From Desulfofarcimen acetoxidans DSM 771 (lineage in GTDB: Bacteria; Bacillota; Desulfotomaculia; Desulfotomaculales; Desulfofarciminaceae): a stretch of DNA of 64,000 nucleotides. Of this stretch, positions 26,574 through 35,307 are shown one piece after another. The notes under the pieces are model-generated. The model had not been told where the DNA came from. It worked only from the letters and a program-made list of their open reading frames with translations, and did not search any database. Made by a program: the position numbers and the translations under genes. The stretch is taken from positions 2,294,001-2,358,000 of the forward strand of contig NC_013216.1 in the NCBI RefSeq assembly GCF_000024205.1, written 5' to 3'. The first letter of the stretch is position 1. Each line of letters starts with the position of its first letter.

Positions 26574-26773
26574 TATCCATACCCCCTTTTATAAAATATC
26601 TTATTGCTTCATTAATAAGGTTTGGTTTTTCCAGAACCATCATGTGACCTGCTTCATCTATTACACTGAGAACCGCCTGGGGTAAGTTGTCTACCAGAAA
26701 CTTGCTGAATTTTATTACCATGATAATTCAACTCATAAAAATAATTATAACCGTTAATTGTAATATAGGACAT
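26554..26773 (-). pseudogene. Alpha/beta hydrolase with large internal deletion
   Basis: Read on the minus strand from ATG 26773, the first ~20 codons give MSYITINGYNYFYELNYHG, a normal alpha/beta hydrolase N-terminus. After an out-of-frame join, the next frame gives VLSVIDEAGHMMVLEKPNL and INEAIRYFIKGG, the catalytic-histidine end (AGHMMVLEKP). About 200 central residues including the nucleophile are lost. The remnant stop lies inside pfkA, so the two genes were once coupled. Confidence 0.75.
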
Positions 26774-26852
26774 ATTAACCCCTTAAACAATAGAATTCGA
26801 CACCTAAAAACAAATACCGGCGCCAGGACCGGTATTGTCTTAACACTATTTT

Positions 26853-26999
26853 TTAGTGGTGGCCATGATCCTCAACTACCACACGTTTTCTCTCTTCATA
26901 CGGTTGCCACATAACAGTTAACTTATACATACAGGCCAATGTTGCTACTGTAGTAAATATGCCAAAAACAAGACTGAGTCCAAAATTTTCAAATAACAT
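26853..26999 (-). CDS. Small single-pass membrane protein, unknown
   Basis: 48 residues from ATG 26999, which follows GGAGGAGAG at good spacing. One hydrophobic segment (FGLSLVFGIFTTVATLACMY) is followed by a charged tail ending DHGHH. A longer frame upstream runs through a hairpin and has no ribosome site. It follows the UPF0182 gene by under 100 bases on the same strand. No family recognised. Confidence 0.65.
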   Translation of the reverse strand: MLFENFGLSLVFGIFTTVATLACMYKLTVMWQPYEERKRVVVEDHGHH

Positions 27000-27016
27000 T
27001 ATACCACTCTCCTCCT

Positions 27017-27056
27017 CGAAAAGAGAGTTATCACCTGGCCTTAGTCTCTCTTTTCG
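27017..27056 (-). promoter_or_regulatory. Hairpin abutting the ribosome site of the 48-residue gene
   Basis: CGAAAAGAGAG (27017-27027) and CTCTCTTTTCG (27046-27056) pair perfectly over 11 bp with an 18-base loop. On the minus strand the stem ends at the AGGAGGAG ribosome site, and no T-run follows, so translational control or RNA processing is more likely than termination. Confidence 0.5.
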
Positions 27057-27093
27057 TAATCGGTTTTTTAAATTTGTATCTACCACACTAAGA

Positions 27094-29832
27094 TCACTTG
27101 GTGGCTTGCACAGTTAAATTATTTAATACTTCTTTAAGTTGTTTTATAGATTCGCCGTATCCTGCCCAATCACCTGCTTTTAGCTTAGCCTGGGCCGCAT
27201 CATAGAGACTGTTAGCCTGTTTAATCAGTTCTGAGACGGAGAGTACCTGGTTTTCAGATGCAGGGTTTTCTTCACTGGCTGAAGTTATGCCTGCTGCACC
27301 GAAAATGCGCTTTAGTGCCATATCAAGTGTTGGCTCCATGACTACTTGATCGCCTAAAGCCACGATAACCCTTCTTAATTCGGGCATTTTACTCTGTTTG
27401 GCCTGCAGGTAAAGTGGTTCCACATATAGCAGCGAATCCTTAATAGGTATAACCAATAAATTTCCTCTAATGATTGAAGATCCTCTTTGATCCCAAAGAG
27501 CTAATTGTTGTGAAATAGTCGTATCCTGGTTGATACGGGCTTCTATTAACATCGGACCGTATACCAGTTCCTGCTTGGGAAATTCGTAAACTAAGGTTTT
27601 GCCATAATTTTCACCATCAGATCTGGCCACCATCCAAGCCACCATGTTTTTCTTATTCTGTGGTGTGAAAGGCATAATCAGTGTATACTCAGGCTTTTTC
27701 TCCCCGGGCAGCCTTGTAATAGTATAATAAGGCTCCATAGCCTGCTCATCACTGCCAAATATTTCAGTCGGCAAATCCCATTTATCTTCCTTATTATAAA
27801 ATACCAGTGGGTTATTCATGTGATAAAGAGCATATTTCTCAGCCTGGATAATAAACAAATCTTCCGGGTACCTTATATGGCTATACAAATCAGCAGGCAT
27901 ATTCTCCAGCGGTAAAAATACACCGGGGAATATTTTTGAGTAAGTATTGATTATGGGATCTTTGGAATCACTGACATAGTAAGTGACTTCTCCCGTGTAG
28001 GCATCCACTACGACCTTTACAGAATTTCTGATATAATTGTTGCCCTCACCAAAAGGTTCCGAATAAGGATACATATTGCTTAGTGTATAAGCATCCCACA
28101 TCCAATAAAGCTTGCCACTGCTGAGAACTATATAAGGATCTTTATCATATTTCAAAAAAGGTGCAATGCGGGACACTCGATCCTGTATGTTTCTATGAAA
28201 AAGTATCTGGCTGTCACTGGTAATATTACTGGCCAAAAGCAGCTTGTAATCGCTAAATGAAAAAGCAAATATCAACCTGTTTAAAAAATTACCAATCTTA
28301 ACCCCGTTCTTAGCCTCATAAGTTGAATAAACATTATCTTCACCCTTAGGATGGTCAAACTCCTGTGTTTTGGTATTGACAATTACATAGTTGTCTTCAG
28401 ATTCTCCAAAATATATTTCCGGCCGTTTAATTTGCAATTCAGGAAATTTTGTTACCGGAGGGATATCTTTAATTAAAAACTCAGGCAACCCTTCAGAGGT
28501 TACTTTATTTACCGCACTCATAGCTACACCGTAACCGTGGGTGTACTGTAATCTCTGGTTAACCCAGGTTTTAGCCGTAACCATTAATTGAGACTGGTTT
28601 AATTCTCTAGGAGCCAACATGACCTGCCTGTATTGTCCATTAACTGTATAACGATCAATATCAATATTCTTGAATTCGTAATAAAGCCTCATGGTCTGCA
28701 TCTGCCCGTAGGTCTGCTGCAAAGGGCGATAATCCCATAGGCGGATATTATCAATAACATCACGATTGTTCTGAATATCCTCAGCTTTTAATATCCCTCC
28801 CGCAGGAAAATCCTTGCGCTCAATATCCTCCAGTCGGTATGCTTTTTTAGTCAGGGCAATATTATGTTCTATATACTGTTTTTCTTTTTCAAATTCATTG
28901 GGCTTGACAATAAAATTCTGAATAGCAGCCGGATATATCCCCCCCAGTACTATTGAGGAAACTATTAAAAAACCAATAGAGTATAATACAAGACGGAACT
29001 TCTTTAAGAAGATGTTTACAAGTATTGCCAGTGCAGTAATTAACGATATAACTACCAGTATTTTTAATCCAAACAAGTTAGCGTGAATATCGGTATAACC
29101 TGGCCCAAACACTGTTCTCTGATTTGAAAACAATAATAAATACTCATTTAGCTGGTAACCCCAAGCCTTGATGATAAAATAAATTGCTGCCAGAAACGAT
29201 AAGTGGTACCTGGCAGTTTCTGTACGAAAAAGTTTTGTAAAACCACCTGGTGTCCGGTCAGTTAAGAAATAAACCACTGCTGCAAAAAAACCGGTTATTA
29301 ATACTGAGCTGACGAACAAGCCATAGAGAAAACGGTAAAAAGGCAAACTAAAAACATAAAAGCTAATATCATTGTTAAATATCGGATCTGTTTCATTAAA
29401 GGGAGTTGCCTGCAGGAACTTTTGCAATGTAAGCCAATCTCCGGTTACGGAGTAACTCATAAAAAAAGAAACCAGTAAACTAAAGGCTAAAATAACAAGG
29501 GTCAGCCTTTTGGGAGTTACATGATCAGCCAGGGGAGATCTGTAAAAAGTAATAACGTCTCCATCCTGAACACTCTGGCGGTTATTGATAGCCTCCAAAA
29601 CAGGTTTTCGAACTATTAGTAAATTAGCGAAAAAGAAAACGAAAAAAGTTATACCTACAGCTATTCTTAGTCCAACCTCTGTTAAAAGTATAGTTAAAAA
29701 CACTCTCTGGTAGTGTAAGCTCTTAAACCAGAGCCAATCAGTGTAAAGCCCGATACCCCATTTTAATGCAGCAATAATAAAGACTATTACACCTAAAATA
29801 ACGCCCAGAACAATGCGGGATCTGAATCGCAA
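27094..29832 (-). CDS. UPF0182 family membrane protein
   Basis: 912 residues from a TTG at 29832, 7 bases after GGGAGG; an upstream ATG would overlap the preceding gene. The N-terminal third has about seven membrane segments (for example IVLGVILGVIVFIIAALKW). A long soluble, probably extracytoplasmic region follows with family motifs (RLWDYRPLQQTYGQMQ, TMRLYYEFKNIDIDRY). Function of UPF0182 is unknown. It is flanked by a small zinc-ribbon gene and a small membrane-protein gene. Confidence 0.9.
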   Translation of the reverse strand: MRFRSRIVLGVILGVIVFIIAALKWGIGLYTDWLWFKSLHYQRVFLTILLTEVGLRIAVGITFFVFFFANLLIVRKPVLEAINNRQSVQDGDVITFYRSPLADHVTPKRLTLVILAFSLLVSFFMSYSVTGDWLTLQKFLQATPFNETDPIFNNDISFYVFSLPFYRFLYGLFVSSVLITGFFAAVVYFLTDRTPGGFTKLFRTETARYHLSFLAAIYFIIKAWGYQLNEYLLLFSNQRTVFGPGYTDIHANLFGLKILVVISLITALAILVNIFLKKFRLVLYSIGFLIVSSIVLGGIYPAAIQNFIVKPNEFEKEKQYIEHNIALTKKAYRLEDIERKDFPAGGILKAEDIQNNRDVIDNIRLWDYRPLQQTYGQMQTMRLYYEFKNIDIDRYTVNGQYRQVMLAPRELNQSQLMVTAKTWVNQRLQYTHGYGVAMSAVNKVTSEGLPEFLIKDIPPVTKFPELQIKRPEIYFGESEDNYVIVNTKTQEFDHPKGEDNVYSTYEAKNGVKIGNFLNRLIFAFSFSDYKLLLASNITSDSQILFHRNIQDRVSRIAPFLKYDKDPYIVLSSGKLYWMWDAYTLSNMYPYSEPFGEGNNYIRNSVKVVVDAYTGEVTYYVSDSKDPIINTYSKIFPGVFLPLENMPADLYSHIRYPEDLFIIQAEKYALYHMNNPLVFYNKEDKWDLPTEIFGSDEQAMEPYYTITRLPGEKKPEYTLIMPFTPQNKKNMVAWMVARSDGENYGKTLVYEFPKQELVYGPMLIEARINQDTTISQQLALWDQRGSSIIRGNLLVIPIKDSLLYVEPLYLQAKQSKMPELRRVIVALGDQVVMEPTLDMALKRIFGAAGITSASEENPASENQVLSVSELIKQANSLYDAAQAKLKAGDWAGYGESIKQLKEVLNNLTVQATK

Positions 29833-29848
29833 ATAATAACCTCCCATT

Positions 29849-30019
29849 TTATATAGGTTTGGGGACTTTCTGTGACTGGTCAGATTCATATTTTAATTTT
29901 GCTTCACACATTTGACAAAATGCAGGTGTCTTTTTAGGTTGATCATCGTACTCATCTTCATAGGGATCTTTTTTTTCTTCAACGTCAAACTGTTTTCCAC
30001 ACATAATACATCTAGGCAA
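29849..30019 (-). CDS. Small zinc-ribbon protein (DUF2197-like)
   Basis: 56 residues from TTG 30019, 7 bases after GGAGGT. Two CxxC knuckles (CIMC near the start, CQMC near residue 36) bracket an acidic stretch. It resembles the DUF2197 group by layout only. It lies 16 bases upstream of the UPF0182 gene, so the two are probably co-transcribed. Confidence 0.7.
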   Translation of the reverse strand: MPRCIMCGKQFDVEEKKDPYEDEYDDQPKKTPAFCQMCEAKLKYESDQSQKVPKPI

Positions 30020-30178
30020 ATTACACACCTCCACTATAGAAATAGATTACTAGTGGATACTTCGCTAAAAATCAAGGAAATCCTGCTTAAATACTTTTTT
30101 TCGTGTGTGCAAGATGACTATTTGTTTTGACAAATATGTATATGAGTTTCTGCATATGATAAAATTCTCGGTTTTATT

Positions 30179-31123
30179 TCAATCATCTTTTTCCAGGGCA
30201 AATTTGATCATTCTGTCAGTTAAATCTGTAAAACTTATCCCCGCTGCTCTGGCCGCGTCAGGAGCAAGACTGGTTTCAGTCATGCCGGGAATTGTATTTA
30301 TTTCTAAAATATAAGGATTAGAGTTTGCATCTACGATAAAATCTACTCTGGCTAAACCACTGCAGCCCATTGTTTTGAAAACCTTTACTGCCAGCTCCTG
30401 AACATTTTTTTGCACCTCCTCCTTTAGTCTGGGTGGCATAATGTGATCACTTAATCCAACCGTATATTTGGCCTTATAATCATATACTCCGGTATTAGAA
30501 ACAATCTCTATTAAAGGTAGTGCTTCAGGCTGGTTGTTTCCTAAAACAGTTGCGGTAACTTCAGTACCGGAGATAAATTGCTCTATCAAAGCAATTGGGT
30601 CATATCTGAAAGCTTCCTCTAACGCATCCGGTAGTTGTTCCTCATTATTAACAAAAGAAATACCTATGGTAGATCCTTGTGTCGGGGCTTTTACCACCAA
30701 AGGTAAAGGCATGTACTTGAATAGGGTCTGACAGATTTCTTCTTTAGTTTCATTATTATAACTGCTGCGCCTGATTAGAGAGAATTCTGCTGTTGGCAGC
30801 TTTGCCTGAAGCAGCATTCTTTTGGTAGCTATTTTATCCATGGCAAGAGCACTGGCTAAAACACCTGAACCAGTATAAGGTATATTTAGTATTTCCAGCA
30901 AACCTTGTATGCAACCGTCTTCTCCATATTTACCGTGAAGAGCCAGAAAAGCCATGTCTATGCTTTCTTCTTTTATTCGCTCAGCAATATTCTCTTGAAC
31001 ATCAATCTTCACAACCTGGTAACCTAAGCCTAACAGAGCTTTATAAATAGCTTCTCCGGTCCTAAGCGATACTTCTCGTTCTGCTGATTTTCCGCCTAAA
31101 AGTACGCCAATTTTTTTTATCAT
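30179..31123 (-). CDS. ddl: D-alanine--D-alanine ligase
   Basis: 314-residue ATP-grasp ligase. GGKSAEREVSLRTG at residues ~11-24, the YDYKAKYTVG loop whose tyrosine fits D-Ala rather than D-lactate specificity, and LEINTIPGMTETS near the end are all present. It makes the dipeptide for peptidoglycan precursors in the cytoplasm. GGAGGTG precedes the ATG. It is the last housekeeping gene before tRNA-Trp and the accessory region. Confidence 0.96.
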   Translation of the reverse strand: MIKKIGVLLGGKSAEREVSLRTGEAIYKALLGLGYQVVKIDVQENIAERIKEESIDMAFLALHGKYGEDGCIQGLLEILNIPYTGSGVLASALAMDKIATKRMLLQAKLPTAEFSLIRRSSYNNETKEEICQTLFKYMPLPLVVKAPTQGSTIGISFVNNEEQLPDALEEAFRYDPIALIEQFISGTEVTATVLGNNQPEALPLIEIVSNTGVYDYKAKYTVGLSDHIMPPRLKEEVQKNVQELAVKVFKTMGCSGLARVDFIVDANSNPYILEINTIPGMTETSLAPDAARAAGISFTDLTDRMIKFALEKDD

Positions 31124-31206
31124 GATATATACACCTCCAACTCTTTATCCTTAATTTTATATTATATTCTTGTTTAATTCTTAAAATCCTCGAAAATAAT
31201 TTATCC

Positions 31207-31235
31207 TTGACATAATTATTTTTTTAAGCTAAAAT
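31207..31235 (+). promoter_or_regulatory. Promoter of tRNA-Trp
   Basis: TTGACA (31207-31212), 17-base spacer, TAAAAT (31230-31235), 20 bases before the tRNA: a near-consensus sigmaA promoter. Confidence 0.8.
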
Positions 31236-31255
31236 ACTTTATGCAGGTTGAAGAT

Positions 31256-31331
<76 letters not shown>

Positions 31332-31334
31332 AAG

Positions 31335-31368
31335 AAACCCGCGAGATATAAGGTCTCGCGGGTTTTAT
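31335..31368 (+). terminator. Terminator after tRNA-Trp
   Basis: AAACCCGCGAGA (31335-31346) pairs with TCTCGCGGGTTT (31354-31365), 12 bp, ending in a short T-rich run. Confidence 0.85.
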
Positions 31369-31369
31369 A

Positions 31370-31598
31370 TTTCATTAGATTATCGCTTCAATGAATGTTT
31401 TGGCTACTATTTGGCTAATAAGCGGGCCACAAGATACTATAGAAACACTCCAAAAACAAATCAAATGTCCCACCCTGGTACGCATTGTAAAGAGGCGCGG
31501 TGGGATCTGTTATTGTAATTATACATTTTGTATATAAATACGTCAACAAAGATACAAAAAATTATAAAATAATCTGACAATTTAGGGTTTTTATAAAC
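31370..31598. other. Gap after tRNA-Trp, entry to phage debris
   Basis: No gene is supported. A hairpin with TCCCACC and GGTGGGA arms lies around 31468-31505, followed by AT-rich sequence. No second copy of the tRNA 3' end was found in the window, so an attachment site could not be defined. Confidence 0.4.
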
Positions 31599-32092
31599 TT
31601 AAGCTATTACTCCACACATCTCAGCCAGCTTAACATAATCAATTTTCCAAACAATGCGGGCCTGTCCATAAGCATCCCCCGGCTGCGGCTCCATTAGTTC
31701 CCGTATAACGGGAATGTGTCTGCCTATCATTTGCGTTTCTTTTAGTATATCTATTTTGCATTTCACTTCTGGAATTACTAATATCCTGCTGCGTAAAATG
31801 GTATCTTCTCTTGGTGTATCGCATATGCCAGGGTTATCAATGTAACCAACATACTTTAACGAGTACCCAATATCGCTGATGGAAATGGAGGAATCGTTGG
31901 CAGCAGAGGCCAACACGTCTGCGATGTGGCTCATATCCCCTGCCTGTAAACCAAAGCCGGACATAGAGGATACCATGATGTCCGATACGTTAGCGAAGTC
32001 CTTACCGGAGGCAGCAGCGGCATCAAGTAAGCCCGGCAGCCATAGCAGCCCCTGCAACTCCAGCAGCTTTACCTACCAGAGCAAAACTGCTT
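31599..32092 (-). pseudogene. Phage tail tape-measure protein fragment (TP901-like)
   Basis: The first segment reads LVGKAAGVAGAAMAAGL; after an extra T in CTTACTTGATGCC the frame moves and reads DAAAASGKDFANVSDIMVSS, MSGFGLQAGDMSHIADVLAS and ISDIGYSLKYVG, the core repeat of tape-measure proteins. The remaining ~80 residues to the stop are not recognised and seem joined from another gene. The rest of the tape measure is missing. Confidence 0.7.
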
Positions 32093-32257
32093 CTTCTCGG
32101 CCTCGTCCTTGATTAATTCAGCAATGTAACCATAATTAACCACTAATAGATTCTTGATAAATTCATCTTCGACAATGGCACGCCCGTTTTGAAAAAGCAC
32201 GCCTTCGGTTACTCCGTTATAAATCCAGCTCCTAGTTATAATTAAATATTTTGGCAT
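32069..32257 (-). pseudogene. Small phage protein, copy A (C-terminus fused away)
   Basis: Starts well (GAGGTGAT, 7 bases, ATG 32257) and encodes about 58 recognisable residues including FQNGRAIVEDEFIKNLLVV and NYGYIAELIKDEAEKK, then runs into the tape-measure remnant. A homologous copy lies at 34.5-34.7 kb. Probably a small structural gene between capsid and tail genes. Confidence 0.55.
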
Positions 32258-32355
32258 AATAACATCACCTCAAAAAATGAGAAAATCACTCCATATAGTT
32301 TTCTTTTAATGTAAATGAATGTAATATATAAGAAATACAAAAGAAGGTGGATTAA

Positions 32356-32811
32356 ATGCAAATAAGAATAGCTGTCATGGAAGATATTAATAGTGTAATA
32401 AGTTTACTAAAACAATTTATGATTTTTGAAAATGCAGATTTATTAACGGACATTCAATACAAATCTATGTTTGAGATAGTAATTGAAAATCCACAAAAAG
32501 CCATATTTGTAGTTGCTCAAAAAAACAACCAACTGGTAGGTATGCTAACCATGGTTTTTGGTTTTAGCACTTGGAAGGGAAAAGACTATGTCATAATTGA
32601 TGATGTGTTTGTTTTACCAAGTTATCGCTTAATGGGAGTCGCTACCAACTTAATTAATAATGCTTTCAGGATAGCAGAAGAACGAAATTGTGTAAGGGTT
32701 GATTTGGTAACAGAAATAGATAATTATATGGCACAGAAATTATATGATAAATTAGGCTTCAAACAATTACGAAGAATTCTATTTACCAAAGTTTTCCAAG
32801 TAGGAACGTGA
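32356..32811 (+). CDS. GNAT N-acetyltransferase (cargo A)
   Basis: 151 residues, GNAT fold: motif A region IIDDVFVLPSYRLMGVATNL with the acetyl-CoA loop R-x-x-G-x-A, and the end of motif B at AQKLYDKLGFKQL. AGAAGGTGG precedes the ATG. Substrate unknown. It is transcribed against the flanking phage remnants, between the small phage protein and a capsid fragment, in the same arrangement as an unrelated GNAT at 34.77 kb. Confidence 0.85.
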   Translation: MQIRIAVMEDINSVISLLKQFMIFENADLLTDIQYKSMFEIVIENPQKAIFVVAQKNNQLVGMLTMVFGFSTWKGKDYVIIDDVFVLPSYRLMGVATNLINNAFRIAEERNCVRVDLVTEIDNYMAQKLYDKLGFKQLRRILFTKVFQVGT

Positions 32812-32862
32812 TGGGAAGTAAATCCCGTACACGCTCCAGAGGGTTATTTCTATGCTGATTTC

Positions 32863-33267
32863 TTAACTCGTCAAGCATAGGCAGGGTGGCAGGGTTAAAA
32901 CGCCATCATTGCCATTGATAATCTGGGCACCGCTTAGACGCTTTTGCAGGCCATCAAATTCATTCGGGTTGGCAGAGTCACCCTTGAAGAAGTCTCTTGT
33001 CCATTCTAAGGACAAAGCTTTAGACTTCATGCTGGTGTGGATGGCCCGGATGTCCTGCACATTGCCGCGAGTCTGGACAAGAAATTTATCAACATCAATG
33101 TCGCCACCGAGAATGTATAAACCTTCGGATTTTTGGTTGATTACACCAGCGAATTCGGTGTAACCTTCGTTTATGCCACGGAAAGCTATACCCGGTAAGG
33201 TTTGCTCTCGGTTGTACTTATAGCTGTTCCCTGCGATTTCCATAAAGGGGAGCAGTTCGAGTACAGC
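32863..33267 (-). pseudogene. Phage major capsid protein fragment, copy A
   Basis: The frame reads AVLELLPFMEIAGNSYKYNR, TLPGIAFRGINEGYTEFAG, ILGGDIDVDKFLVQTRGN, IHTSMKSKALSLEWTRDFF and NEFDGLQKRLSGAQIING, as in the central part of a clostridial phage capsid protein. Both ends are lost; the 5' side is joined to an integrase remnant. A short LRNQH tail after the stop matches the end of copy B, showing an internal deletion. Confidence 0.7.
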
Positions 33268-33269
33268 GG

Positions 33270-33666
33270 AATTTCTTCATCACTAGCATTCTTTGCCGGG
33301 TTAGAACCGTGTAGCACTTCTCATTTAATATCCTTCTCAAAAATTGCGCATAGTGTTCTGTGGTAATGTTTAATGGTTTGCTCTGAAAGCGGCCCGGATT
33401 TTTTCTCACCTTTTGAGCCATCTTTTAAAGTACCCATGAATGAATGTATGTTTTTTCTAAGGCTATTATAGAAATCCATTAGATCAAGCGACCTTATTTT
33501 GTCTAATTTCTTATCTCCAAAAACCATATATATCCTACCTTCCAGCAGTTCCTTGTACCTGAAAACTGTCTTAGGTGCCAGTTCAACTTCTGCATAACCT
33601 TTCAGCCGCTTTTGAGCAAATTCTTTAAAAGTAACTTTTGAAGGCTTTGTGAAGTCGCCGCTGACT
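33270..33666 (-). pseudogene. int: Tyrosine recombinase (phage integrase), N-terminal part
   Basis: The minus strand reads TFKEFAQKRLKGYAEVELAP, GDKKLDKIRSLDLMDFY and SEQTIKHYHRTLCAIFEKDI, the SAM-like core-binding domain of integrases. A stop (TGA at 33321, probably an original TGG) interrupts it and the frame continues VLHGSNPAKNA before the capsid join. The catalytic domain and the original start are missing. Confidence 0.7.
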
Positions 33667-33735
33667 ACTTATTAAACGTTTACTTTACTTTTATAAAGAT
33701 TTTTATTACAATGGTAAGCAAGGAGGGGGTATTAA

Positions 33736-33963
33736 GTGCCAATAACTTATTCACCACTTTTTGCAATACTCCATGAGAAAAAGTTAAAAAGGCAGGATAT
33801 ACAAGAGGCTCTAAAACTATCATCAACCACTGTTGCGAAACTTGGCAAAGATGAATATTTATCCCTAAAGGTAATAGATGATATTTGTACTTACTTAAAT
33901 TGTGAGATTTATGATGTGGTTAAGCATTTAAAAGAAGAGGCCACCGCTAATGCCAAGCAGTGA
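33736..33963 (+). CDS. Cro/C1-type HTH regulator (YozG-like)
   Basis: 75 residues from GTG 33736 with an excellent AGGAGGGGG. The helix-turn-helix lies in KRQDIQEALKLSSTTVAKLG, followed by IDDICTYLNCEIYDVV, a hallmark of short YozG/Cro regulators. It overlaps the next gene by 14 bases and the pair ends at a terminator, so this two-gene unit looks intact amid debris. Confidence 0.8.
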   Translation: MPITYSPLFAILHEKKLKRQDIQEALKLSSTTVAKLGKDEYLSLKVIDDICTYLNCEIYDVVKHLKEEATANAKQ

Positions 33964-34276
33964 ATTAGCTAATGTGCTTCGCTCTATTATCCAGGAGAAA
34001 CTAAAACCTATCAACGAACGACTTACTACCCTTGAGGAAAATAATCGAGAAGCCCGTCAAGAGTTTCAGGAGTTCCGGCAGGAGGTTAACACCCGGCTTA
34101 CTGCCCTGGATGAAGGTCAAGTTAACCTAAAACAAGGCCAAATTAATTTAGATAAGGGACAGAAAAAGCTACAGAAGGACGTTATCCTTATCAGAAAAGA
34201 ATTAAAGAAATCATGGAAGGATATTGGTAATTTTAATAATATAATTACTAATTTAGAAAAAATGGTTATACGATAA
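33950..34276 (+). CDS. Coiled-coil protein, unknown
   Basis: 108 residues, almost entirely helical with heptads. A near repeat GQVNLKQGQINLDKGQKKLQ (about residues 61-80) sits in the middle. No membrane segment. It overlaps the HTH gene and probably forms a small operon with it, so a regulator-partner role is possible but inferred. Confidence 0.65.
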   Translation: MPSSELANVLRSIIQEKLKPINERLTTLEENNREARQEFQEFRQEVNTRLTALDEGQVNLKQGQINLDKGQKKLQKDVILIRKELKKSWKDIGNFNNIITNLEKMVIR

Positions 34277-34281
34277 AAAAT

Positions 34282-34309
34282 AACCCGGCATAACCGGGAT
34301 TTTTTATTT
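34282..34309 (+). terminator. Terminator after the HTH/coiled-coil pair
   Basis: CCCGG-CATAA-CCGGG stem followed by A and T6, 7 bases after the stop codon. Confidence 0.8.
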
Positions 34310-34413
34310 TCAAAATGCCAGGTCTAAAACCTTCGCCTTTAGGCAAATAGCTTTAGCGTGATTATTTTGAGAAGGAGAAGGACAAGGATATCATTCACAT
34401 AGAGGTGAATAGT

Positions 34414-34525
34414 ATGACAGAATATAGAAAAAGTAGTCACTCGGTATATGATATAAAATATCATTTTGTATGGGTTATAAAATATAGATACAAGATATTA
34501 CGCGATAAAGTAGCATTGAGATTGG
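34414..34525 (+). pseudogene. tnpA: IS200/IS605 tnpA, N-terminal fragment
   Basis: From ATG 34414, after AGAGGTG, it reads MTEYRKSSHSVYDIKYHFVW and IKYRYKILRDKVALRL, a canonical TnpA start, then breaks into the phage copy B sequence. Upstream bases 34318-34360 resemble the left end of such elements (CCTTCGCCTTTAGGC…GCTTTAGCG). It belongs to a different lineage from the element at 1.6 kb. Confidence 0.75.
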
Positions 34526-34682
34526 CCTCATCCTCAATTAATTCAGCAGTGTAACCGTAATTAACCACCGATAAACTTTTAATAGTTTCGTCTTCTATAA
34601 TGGCCTAACCATCTGTAAAAACAATTCCTTCGGTTATACCACTATAAATTTTACTCTTGGTTTTAATTGAGAACTTTGCCAT
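34523..34682 (-). pseudogene. Small phage protein, copy B
   Basis: Minus-strand frame from ATG 34682 reads IYSGITEGIVFTDG, an in-frame TAG, then AIIEDETIKSLSVVNYGYT and AELIEDEA. This is clearly homologous to copy A (TEGVLFQNGRAIVEDE). It is cut at its 3' side by the tnpA fragment. Confidence 0.65.
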
Positions 34683-34769
34683 AATAACGCCCACCCCATA
34701 AAAAAAGATTGACAAATATATACTACAAATAGAAAATAGTTTTAAGAACTTGAAAGGGAGTGCTAAGTC

Positions 34770-35261
34770 TTGGAATATTACTTTGAGAATCTATCCAATG
34801 AAGATAGGAAACCGGTAATTGATATTTTTAACCACTATATAGAAAACAGTTTTGCAGCTTATTTTGAAAACAAAGTTAGTTACGATTTCTTTAATGGGTT
34901 TATGCGTATTTCAGAAGGTTATCCGAGAATTGCTGTAAAATCAAATAATGGAGAATTGATTGGCTTTGCTCTCTTGAGACCATATAACCCTATTCCTACA
35001 TTTAGGCGAACTGCTGTTATTAGCTATTTTATAAAACCAACACATATCAGAAAAGGAATCGGTAAATCAATTCTTGAAAACCTGATTGGAAAAGCCAAGG
35101 AGATGGGTATTGATTCAATCCTTGCAAGTATTTCATCACTAAATGAAATAAGTATAAATTTTCATTTAAAAAATGGATTTATGAAATGCGGTGTTCTTAG
35201 CAAGGTAGGTCATAAATTTGGAAAAGATTTTGATGAAATTTTAATGCAAAAGATACTGTAA
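34770..35261 (+). CDS. GNAT N-acetyltransferase, phosphinothricin-acetyltransferase-like (cargo B)
   Basis: 163 residues from TTG 34770 after AAAGGGAG. The acetyl-CoA motif is YFIKPTHIRKGIGKSILENL, with SLNEISINFHLKNGF near the C-terminus, as in PAT/MnaT-type amino-acid or xenobiotic acetyltransferases. A hairpin at 35272 ends the gene. It sits between small phage protein copy B and the capsid C-terminal fragment, transcribed against them. Confidence 0.85.
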   Translation: MEYYFENLSNEDRKPVIDIFNHYIENSFAAYFENKVSYDFFNGFMRISEGYPRIAVKSNNGELIGFALLRPYNPIPTFRRTAVISYFIKPTHIRKGIGKSILENLIGKAKEMGIDSILASISSLNEISINFHLKNGFMKCGVLSKVGHKFGKDFDEILMQKIL

Positions 35262-35271
35262 ATGTAATTAC

Positions 35272-35307
35272 AATAGGGCGTGGCGGAATAATCCAGCACG
35301 CCCTATT
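35272..35307 (+). terminator. Hairpin after GNAT B
   Basis: AATAGGGCGTG (35272-35282) and CACGCCCTATT (35297-35307) pair perfectly over 11 bp; the stem ends in TT but no long T-run follows. Confidence 0.6.
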
